Positions 1 through 5,066 of a stretch of DNA of 5,066 bases are shown piece by piece. Source of the stretch: Acidobacteriota bacterium. Lineage in GTDB: Bacteria; Acidobacteriota; Terriglobia; Terriglobales; Acidobacteriaceae. The notes below the pieces were generated by a model that saw only the letters and a program-made list of their open reading frames with translations, searched no databases and was not told the origin of the DNA. A program made the position numbers and the translations under genes. The stretch's first letter is position 1. Each line of letters begins with the position of its first letter. The stretch spans positions 1-5,066 of the forward strand of contig JAJYSL010000330.1 of NCBI GenBank assembly GCA_021793595.1. Direction: 5' to 3'.

Positions 1-2205
1 TGCAAAAAACAGCGATATAAAGATGGTCAGCATCCCCTTTTGCGCATAACGGGTGCAAATAGCCACCACCATCTTGCTGTCTTCAGTGGAGGCTTTTTCG
101 GCTCCCTCAATCTTCATATTTCTCTTGATGTACTCCACAGCACGGTAAGCGCCCGTGGTCACGGCCTGGGTGGCAGCGCCGCTGAACCAGTAAATCACCG
201 CGCCCCCAGTGATCAGGCCGAGCAGAAACGGAGCGTGGAGAAGCGAGAGCTTGTTCACATTTTGGGTGAGCGAGTTGGTCAGCGCCATAATGGTGGCGAA
301 GATCAGGGTAGTGGCGCCTACCACCGCCGTGCCAATCAGCACCGGCTTGGAACTGGCTTTGAACGTGTTGCCTGCACCATCGCCCGCTTCAAGCATCCTC
401 TTGGCGTGCTCAAAATCGACCTTCACTCCGTAGTCTTTTGTCACCTGCTCCTGCACATTCGGCTCATTCTCGATCAGCGATAGCTCATAGATCGATTGCG
501 CGTTATCTGTCACCGGTCCAAAAGAGTCGACTGCGATCGTCACCGGTCCCATGCCCAGGAAACCGAAGGCCACCAGGCCAAAGGCGAACATCGGCGCAGC
601 TAGAACCACATTCTCGAATCCCAGGGTGCTCACACCGTAGCCAATCGCCATTAAAGTCGTTACCGCCAGTCCCAGGTAATAGGAGGAATAATTCCCAGAT
701 ACGAACCCCGAAAGCAGACCGAGAGCGGCTCCGCCTTCTTTTGCCGATGCGACCACCTCTTTTACGTGGCGAGCCTCGGTGGAGGTAAACACCTTGACGA
801 GTTCAGGAATCAGAGCGCCCGCCACTGTCCCGCAGGAGGTGATGGTCGCCAGTTTCCACCAGAGGGTGGGATCTCCACCCAAATTCGGGAGCAGGAGATA
901 GGTGACCGGGTAGGTGACGGCAATCGTCACGATAGAAGTGATCCACACCAGTGAGGTGAGCGGAGCTTCAAAGTTGAATTCTTGCGCCTTACCAAACCGC
1001 GCTTTGGAGATCAACTCGTTGAGGTAATAGCCCGCAACAGCCGCCACCAGCATGGCCACGCGAACCGCAAACAGCCAGACCAGCACTTGCACTCCGACGG
1101 TGGCGCTCTTCGCGCCCAGGATGAGAAATGCGATCAGAGCGACCTGGACCACGCCGTAGGTTTCAAAACCGTCAGCAGTTGGACCCACAGAATCGCCTGC
1201 ATTGTCGCCGGTGCAGTCGGCGATCACGCCCGGATTGCGGGCATCGTCCTCTTTTACGTGGAAAACAATTTTCATCAAATCGGCGCCGATATCGGCAATC
1301 TTGGTGAAGATGCCGCCAGCCAGACGAAGCACCGCAGCCCCGAGCGATTCGCCAATCGCAAAGCCGATGAAACACGGTCCCGCATAGCTTCCTGGAACGA
1401 AGAGGATGATGCTGAACATCAGCAGTAGCTCGATCGAGATCAGCATCATGCCAATGCTCATACCCGACTTGAGAGGAACGCTGAATGCGCGATACGGATT
1501 ACCGCCCAGGGAAGCATAGGCGGCGCGCGAATTCGCCAGCGTATTCACCCGAATGCCGAACCACGCCACAAAGTAGCTGCCGGCCATTCCCAGAATGCTG
1601 AACGCAAGGATGATGATCACTTTCAATGCGCTGAAGTGAAGCAGCACAGCGAAATACGCCAGGATGACGACCGCAATAAAGGACCATAGAAGCAGCAGGA
1701 ACTTACCCTGGTGGATCAGATAGGTTTTGCATGTCTCCCAGATTAGCTGCGACACTTCCAACATCGATTTATGCGCCGGCATGCCCTTCAGGTGGATGTA
1801 CATGAAGATGCCGAAGATCATTCCCAGAATGCAAAACAGAGGTCCATACATCAGCAGGCTGTGGCCGTCAATTCCCGGATATCCAAAAAATCGCACCCGA
1901 CTTAAATCCGGAAGCTGAAGATTTGCTTCTCCGCCGACTTGCGCTGCAGGTTGCGCCAAGGCTGCGCCGCCGCCGAACAGAATGAGTGCGGCAAAAACAC
2001 TCGCGGATCTCCCCCAGCACGACGAAAGGAAACTGCTCTTCCTACAGCAGATTGCCGTACTTGCTGGTCGTATTTTGGCACCGGTTGGACGCATCGCCGG
2101 AGTGCGGATCTGGACCGACAGCCCCTGATGCTCCAACAGCCGCACCTCGACAAGTGACAGCACGCTCACGATAAGAATGAACCACATCGATACAACGACA
2201 CTCAC
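1..2205 (-). CDS. hppA: Membrane-bound ion-translocating pyrophosphatase (partial, C-terminus off the window)
   Basis: This integral membrane enzyme hydrolyses pyrophosphate and uses the energy to pump H+ (or Na+) out of the cytoplasm. The minus frame is open for 735 codons from a GTG at 2205 to the edge. The substrate-site region is clear at residues 304-350: ADIGAD, then EDDARNPG at 319-326, then DCTGDNAGDSVG at 330-341. Further family blocks are FGIRVNTLANSR (216-227), FNFEAPLTSLVWITS (around 411-425), SCGTVAGALIPELVKVF (457-473), DSFGPVTDNAQSIYEL (560-575) and DGAGNTFKASSKP (609-621). K616 sits where lysine replaces the K+ requirement in potassium-independent enzymes. Many hydrophobic segments fit a multi-pass protein. 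The final block with the last acidic motif, about 100 residues in relatives, is missing because the window ends. Residues 1-95 are poorly conserved in appearance. The GTG was chosen for its strong AAGGAGG site, but ATG at 2094 (residue 38) is an alternative. H+ versus Na+ specificity cannot be decided here. Confidence 0.96.
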   Translation of the reverse strand, partial: MSVVVSMWFILIVSVLSLVEVRLLEHQGLSVQIRTPAMRPTGAKIRPASTAICCRKSSFLSSCWGRSASVFAALILFGGGAALAQPAAQVGGEANLQLPDLSRVRFFGYPGIDGHSLLMYGPLFCILGMIFGIFMYIHLKGMPAHKSMLEVSQLIWETCKTYLIHQGKFLLLLWSFIAVVILAYFAVLLHFSALKVIIILAFSILGMAGSYFVAWFGIRVNTLANSRAAYASLGGNPYRAFSVPLKSGMSIGMMLISIELLLMFSIILFVPGSYAGPCFIGFAIGESLGAAVLRLAGGIFTKIADIGADLMKIVFHVKEDDARNPGVIADCTGDNAGDSVGPTADGFETYGVVQVALIAFLILGAKSATVGVQVLVWLFAVRVAMLVAAVAGYYLNELISKARFGKAQEFNFEAPLTSLVWITSIVTIAVTYPVTYLLLPNLGGDPTLWWKLATITSCGTVAGALIPELVKVFTSTEARHVKEVVASAKEGGAALGLLSGFVSGNYSSYYLGLAVTTLMAIGYGVSTLGFENVVLAAPMFAFGLVAFGFLGMGPVTIAVDSFGPVTDNAQSIYELSLIENEPNVQEQVTKDYGVKVDFEHAKRMLEAGDGAGNTFKASSKPVLIGTAVVGATTLIFATIMALTNSLTQNVNKLSLLHAPFLLGLITGGAVIYWFSGAATQAVTTGAYRAVEYIKRNMKIEGAEKASTEDSKMVVAICTRYAQKGMLTIFISLFFA

Positions 2206-2208
2206 GAT

Positions 2209-2234
2209 GTCCTCCTTAAGGACGGCATAGCCGT
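2209..2234 (-). promoter_or_regulatory. Two mutually exclusive small hairpins at the hppA ribosome binding site
   Basis: Read on the minus strand, ACGGC-TAT-GCCGT (2234-2222) is a perfect 5-bp stem with a 3-base loop. It is followed by GTCCT-TAAGG-AGGAC (2223-2209), a perfect 5-bp stem with a 5-base loop whose loop and 3' arm contain the AAGGAGG ribosome binding site. The two share bases 2222-2223, so they cannot both form fully. The inverted repeats are visible directly. A role in controlling hppA translation is inference, and stems this short can arise by chance. Confidence 0.35.
2211..2217 (-). promoter_or_regulatory. Strong ribosome binding site deciding the hppA GTG start
   Basis: AAGGAGG on the minus strand lies five bases upstream of the GTG at 2205. 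It is the best Shine-Dalgarno match in the window and the main reason for preferring this start over ATG 2094, which has no comparable site. The second half of the motif is also one arm of a possible small hairpin (2209-2223) that would occlude it. Confidence 0.75.
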
Positions 2235-2307
2235 TTACAGCGTCATGCAAGAATGTTCTGCCTGAACTCCGGCAAAAATTGCCTCATGCATCCGATCTTT
2301 CCCAAGG

Positions 2308-2327
2308 AACACCGAAGTGTAACACCG
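2308..2327. repeat. Short direct repeat AACACCG x2 in the hppA upstream region
   Basis: AACACCG occurs at 2308-2314 and again at 2321-2327, a 13-base period between the TTGACA-like promoter and the hppA start. It could be a pair of protein-binding half-sites, but a 7-base repeat is weak evidence and no known operator is recognised. Confidence 0.3.
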
Positions 2328-2372
2328 GAATTCCCGGACCGAATGTGACGCGTAGCACAGCCACCGGGGAGG

Positions 2373-2402
2373 ATATTCTTGGATGGAGCATACAAGTGTC
2401 AA
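2373..2402 (-). promoter_or_regulatory. Candidate sigma-70-type promoter for hppA
   Basis: On the minus strand a perfect TTGACA (2402-2397) is followed after 18 bases by GAATAT (2378-2373), which matches the -10 consensus at only three of six positions. Transcription would start near 2366 and give a 5' leader of about 160 bases before the GTG at 2205. Position between the end of the DUF362 unit and hppA supports it; the poor -10 lowers confidence. Confidence 0.4.
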
Positions 2403-2404
2403 CT

Positions 2405-2491
2405 AAAAACCGAGGGAAGGAGAGAATCCACAATTCCTCCTGCGACCGCCGGGAGCCCTTGGCATTGCCTGTGATGGAGCCCGTCGGCGGC
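2405..2491 (-). terminator. Possible terminator region after the DUF362 unit
   Basis: Directly after the TAA of the second DUF362 gene, GCCGCC (2491-2486) can pair with GGCGGT (2450-2445), with GGG/CCC inside. A second hairpin follows: arms AGGAG-GAAT (2441-2433) and ATTC-T-CTCCT (2427-2418), a nine-base-pair stem with one bulged T and a five-base loop. A run of five T lies at 2409-2405. The T run is eight bases beyond the hairpin, farther than in a standard intrinsic terminator, so this may instead be a 3' end stabilising structure or chance. Confidence 0.35.
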
Positions 2492-3490
2492 TTATACCTG
2501 GCTGAATTTGGTGCGAACATGGGTAAAGTCCACATGCCCCAGCCCTCGCTCCTCGGCCAGGTTTAGATACGGCATGGAGTCGCCGTCAAGGTTCCAGTAG
2601 GCCTTAGCCGCATACGCATCCAGCGCCACCGGATCGGTTCCGGCCACCAGCGTCTTTTTCAGGGCAACATCTTCCAGATCGCCCCCCGTCGGTCCGTTAC
2701 GCAATAGCACGCGATAGCAATCGATCAACGTCACGGTGGGCAGCATAAATGCTGCCAGATCCACCAGACTTGGATGGATCTGCTGGTGCAGTCGGTTACG
2801 CTGCCCCCCCAAAATGCCGAACCAGTTTTTGAATCCCAAGGTAGCGCCGGTCAAGGCATGTTGCTTGGCAATAGGAAGATTGATGAGTTTGTCCGCCTCC
2901 AGAAACGGCTCGAAGACCTGCCAGTTCTGGAGCACGCGGCCGCCCAGCTCCACTTCGCGAAACCGAGCCGGATCGGGCAGAATGACTTCCGCGCCCTCGG
3001 CGCGCGCCGCTGCCTGAATGCCCGAGCGGCGGAAGCACCGTTCCGCCTCATTGCAACTCACATCCGTGACAATCACGCGCTTTGCTCCCGCCTGCCAGCA
3101 CTGCCGTACTATCTCGGCCACCACATCGGGATTGGTATTCGCGGCCTGCTCCGGGGTGCGGTCCCAGGCGATATTCGGTTTCAGTACCACCACATCATGG
3201 CGCGCTATAAAGCGTCCGACACCGCCCAGATCCGCGAATGCCTGCCGCACCAGCGCGCGCGGATCGTCTCCCGCAGGGCTCACTCCCTGCGCCACCACCA
3301 TCTCCGGCAGTGCGGCATTCGACTTCACCATGTGGTCCCGCTTGGCATTGGCGGCCTGCGCATTCGTGGGTCGCATGCTATGCTCCGAAAGCCAGAAGGC
3401 CGCGGCGGCCACGCCCGCGCCGGTTCCAGCCAACCGCAGCATCTGCAGCATCGCCTCACGGCGCGTCATTTTTGGCTCATTTGCTGCCAT
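2492..3490 (-). CDS. Tat-exported DUF362 domain protein, second paralogue
   Basis: A 332-residue protein of the DUF362 family, whose reaction is not known. The N-terminus has a twin-arginine leader: TRREAML (9-15), an Ala/Gly-rich hydrophobic stretch (about 21-34) and a possible signal peptidase site after AQA (44-46), so export in folded form by the Tat pathway is predicted. Family landmarks are VVLKPN (101-106), VTDVSCNEAE (141-150), INLPIAKQHALTGATLGFKNWFG in the centre (203-225, with H211, K221 and N222), DC-GPTGG (257-270) and GTDPVALDAYAAK (284-296). The same landmarks occur in the adjacent upstream gene, showing that the two are paralogues. Cysteines at 131, 146, 152 and 258 are scattered; there is no ferredoxin-type cluster motif. 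The start at 3490 is preceded by GGGAG at 3502-3498, seven bases away, and follows the upstream stop by 12 bases, so it is likely cotranscribed and perhaps translationally coupled. Confidence 0.9.
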   Translation of the reverse strand: MAANEPKMTRREAMLQMLRLAGTGAGVAAAAFWLSEHSMRPTNAQAANAKRDHMVKSNAALPEMVVAQGVSPAGDDPRALVRQAFADLGGVGRFIARHDVVVLKPNIAWDRTPEQAANTNPDVVAEIVRQCWQAGAKRVIVTDVSCNEAERCFRRSGIQAAARAEGAEVILPDPARFREVELGGRVLQNWQVFEPFLEADKLINLPIAKQHALTGATLGFKNWFGILGGQRNRLHQQIHPSLVDLAAFMLPTVTLIDCYRVLLRNGPTGGDLEDVALKKTLVAGTDPVALDAYAAKAYWNLDGDSMPYLNLAEERGLGHVDFTHVRTKFSQV

Positions 3491-3502
3491 GGTCCCTCTC
3501 CC

Positions 3503-4510
3503 TCAGCCGACTGTCGTCTCAACCAGAGCAATTCTGGCGGGATCGTTAGTCCCCAGCCGATGCCCCGCGTCTGCCGCGGTGGCAATGTAAAGCGGCGGTG
3601 TGCCTGCCTGCTCCAGCGTCGGCATTCCCATCTCCGCGCGCTTGCGGCGAATGATCTGCAGGCCGGTATAGTCGATTGCGACCCGGTCCTCGCCCACCAT
3701 CAACCCGTTGTAGTTCCACGTATACGCGGGATCGAATCCCGGTCCATGGTGGTACTGCGATGTCATGACATCGCCGACAATGAAGCGCAATTTATTGCGA
3801 ATCTCTGGAATCGCGTTCAGATCGGCAATATAGGGATTGCATCCACCGCCATGCTGTTGGTTCGGGTTTTTGATCACCCCATACATGTTCTTCATGGCAA
3901 AGGTGACACCAGGCATGCCATGATGCTTCAAAATCGGCACATTGATGACGACGTCGCACTGGGTCAGGATCTTAGAAAGCTGCGTCTTTACTCGGCCAAA
4001 GCTTACCTGCTCATCCTCATACCCCACCTCGGCTGAGTCCGTACCGAAACATCGCACCTTCCCCGCAGAATTGGACAGCGTGTATTCCGCCCGTTCCAGT
4101 TCGTGATTGGTGCGGTCCCAGACAATAATGTCGCCGGGACGAATGCCCGCCTGCTGCAGTCGTTCGCAGATCGCCTCCACCAGCGAAACATGGGTCGAAA
4201 GCCCCTTGCCCGCGATGGTATTCACCTTTAGACCGACCACTTGCCCCGGATGTACCAGCCGCTTCCAGGGTTCCACCGGATTCCGGCTGCCGGCGTAAGT
4301 TTGCATGGCATGGTCCAGCATCGCCACAACACGCTGCCCATCCGGACCCGGGCCAGGGGTGCGCAGCTTCTCATCGCGCACGATCACGACCTTCGACTTC
4401 CCCACTGTGTCGGTTGCGGTCTTTACGCCGCCCATGGTGAACTTCGTCTCTGCACCCAGAATGGCCACGCCCGCCGCCATCTCTTTCAGAAATTCTCGCC
4501 GGTTCTTCAT
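3503..4510 (-). CDS. Tat-exported DUF362 domain protein, first paralogue
   Basis: A 335-residue DUF362 protein of unknown activity. NRREFLK at 3-9 is an almost ideal twin-arginine motif, followed by a short hydrophobic stretch (12-20), so Tat-dependent export is predicted; no clean cleavage site is obvious and the leader may stay as an anchor. Family landmarks are VGLKVNTIAGKGLSTH (92-107), IIVWDRTNHELE (128-139), INVPILKHHG then GVTFAMKNMYG (189-211, with H196, H197, K207 and N208), HGGGCNPYIADL (220-231), D247 with GPGFD (256-260), and EDRVAID (274-280). The KxN, central H...KN and C-terminal D-x-V-A-x-D motifs line up with the next gene. C224 lies close to H220, but cysteines 115, 154, 185 and 224 do not form an iron-sulfur motif. 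Only GGGGGG (4520-4515), four bases from ATG, serves as a weak ribosome site, and the lipoprotein gene ends 36 bases upstream. Confidence 0.92.
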   Translation of the reverse strand: MKNRREFLKEMAAGVAILGAETKFTMGGVKTATDTVGKSKVVIVRDEKLRTPGPGPDGQRVVAMLDHAMQTYAGSRNPVEPWKRLVHPGQVVGLKVNTIAGKGLSTHVSLVEAICERLQQAGIRPGDIIVWDRTNHELERAEYTLSNSAGKVRCFGTDSAEVGYEDEQVSFGRVKTQLSKILTQCDVVINVPILKHHGMPGVTFAMKNMYGVIKNPNQQHGGGCNPYIADLNAIPEIRNKLRFIVGDVMTSQYHHGPGFDPAYTWNYNGLMVGEDRVAIDYTGLQIIRRKRAEMGMPTLEQAGTPPLYIATAADAGHRLGTNDPARIALVETTVG

Positions 4511-4546
4511 ACTGCCCCCCGCTTGCGCCTTTGCTGCCGTTGTTCG

Positions 4547-5035
4547 CTATAGCCGGCTCTCGACGCCGTGCGCCAGAGCTAACAGTGCTTCCCCTGCATA
4601 CGGTGCGGATTCGTAAGCCGTGATCCGCACCAGATAAGGTCCTTTGCGAAATACCAGGCTTTGTCCTGAGACCCGCGCCGCATCGCCCAGTTGTGCCGCC
4701 TGACTCTTCGCTGTCGGCTCGGCGTCGAAGATCTTTTTGGCGCCATCGGCAGACTTGAAGGTATACACGTCGACCACTGCTTCCAGGTTTCCCTGGAATT
4801 TGTAGTCGGAGGTCGAAGCGTTCACCACCCCTGCGTTTACGTACTGGTCTGCCCCTCCGTCCAGGTACTGCCACAGGTTCGCAGCGGCGAACGTTTGTGA
4901 AGTCCCGGTCTTCTGCCAACCCGGCACGGCTCCGGTCGCAGGAAACGGATCCACACTCTTTTTCTTGCACCCCACCCCCACCAGCCCAAGTGCCAATAGC
5001 AACGCGATCCAAGTTTTTCTTCCCATCGTCTTCAT
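4547..5035 (-). CDS. Small lipoprotein resembling the DUF6599 family
   Basis: A 162-residue predicted lipoprotein of unknown function. The N-terminus has K2/R6/K7, a hydrophobic core (8-21) and Cys23 in LVGVGC, followed by three lysines, which fits a lipoprotein signal peptide. The -3 position is Gly rather than the usual Leu, so the lipobox is slightly non-standard. The mature part contains NLWQYLDGGADQYVNAGV (53-70), then DYKF (77-80) and VVDVYTFKSADGAKKIF (87-103), then LVFRKGPYLVRITAY (127-141). The W-x-Y-x-D-GGA-x-x-Y pattern followed by a V-x-V-Y-x-F strand resembles DUF6599 proteins, but this assignment is from memory of the pattern. It heads the visible operon. Upstream only 31 bases remain, purine-rich with a weak AAGAG site (5045-5041), so its promoter or an earlier operon gene is outside the window. 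Most likely it is an envelope partner of the two exported DUF362 proteins. Confidence 0.85.
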   Translation of the reverse strand: MKTMGRKTWIALLLALGLVGVGCKKKSVDPFPATGAVPGWQKTGTSQTFAAANLWQYLDGGADQYVNAGVVNASTSDYKFQGNLEAVVDVYTFKSADGAKKIFDAEPTAKSQAAQLGDAARVSGQSLVFRKGPYLVRITAYESAPYAGEALLALAHGVESRL

Positions 5036-5066
5036 AACTGCTCTTTTCCCTCTCTTCTGGTCAGCA

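Noticed and set aside
40..1428. Several plus-strand open frames opposite hppA
   Set aside because: The opposite strand encodes continuous, strongly conserved pyrophosphatase sequence throughout; these frames have no protein-like features.
1902..2153. Alternative minus-strand frame of 83 codons over the hppA N-terminus
   Set aside because: It is Arg- and Ser-rich with no family pattern and no good ribosome site. It was considered as evidence of a frameshift, but the hppA frame is open across the whole region.
3018..3590. Plus-strand open frame of 190 codons
   Set aside because: It overlaps the DUF362 genes in antisense, has a low-complexity Ala/Arg/Ser composition and no recognisable motif.
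2774..4036. Long plus-strand open frame of 420 codons opposite both DUF362 genes
   Set aside because: It is antisense to two genes with clear family motifs, its translation is rich in His, Arg and Cys with no domain pattern, and it crosses their boundary. It is explained by the codon bias of the minus-strand genes.
2492..4510. Ferredoxin-type iron-sulfur motif in the DUF362 proteins
   Set aside because: Some DUF362 proteins are linked with iron-sulfur domains, but the cysteines here are scattered and no CxxCxxC cluster is present.
4371..5012. Minus-strand 213-codon frame overlapping the lipoprotein and the first DUF362 gene
   Set aside because: The overlapping frames have a lipoprotein signal, a twin-arginine leader and family motifs, while this one is a Gly/Arg-rich shadow.
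1..5066. CRISPR array, tRNA, rRNA, insertion sequence or defence system
   Set aside because: No spaced long repeats, structured RNA genes, transposase or nuclease genes or terminal inverted repeats were seen in reading both strands.

Overview
All supported genes lie on the minus strand, so the window is best read from right to left. The most likely source is an environmental, mid-to-high GC bacterium of the Acidobacteriota or a similar soil lineage. That is inference, from a short DUF6599-like lipoprotein, two Tat-type DUF362 proteins and a divergent membrane pyrophosphatase lying together. No rRNA or other phylogenetic marker is present to prove it.

Right part (5035 down to 2492): three co-oriented, closely spaced genes that look like one transcription unit. 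First is a small lipoprotein resembling DUF6599 (4547-5035). After a 36-base gap comes a DUF362 protein with a textbook twin-arginine leader (3503-4510). After a 12-base gap carrying a Shine-Dalgarno sequence comes a second, diverged DUF362 paralogue, also with a twin-arginine leader (2492-3490). All three products are predicted to be exported or anchored outside the cytoplasm. Their biochemical function is unknown.

Middle (2206-2491): 286 non-coding bases holding candidate hairpins that may end the upstream unit, a perfect TTGACA -35 box with a weak -10, a 7-base direct repeat, and two short competing hairpins next to the ribosome binding site of the next gene.

Left part (2205 down to 1): hppA, a membrane-bound ion-pumping pyrophosphatase. 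It is open for 735 codons and runs off the left edge, so the last roughly 100 residues are missing. It has the lysine associated with potassium independence and a divergent pyrophosphate-binding loop, and it carries an unusual N-terminal extension.

No tRNA, rRNA, CRISPR array, insertion sequence or phage gene was seen. The strongest candidates for something undescribed are the lipoprotein plus paired Tat-DUF362 cassette, and the hppA leader region. Neither can be called a new system from sequence alone.
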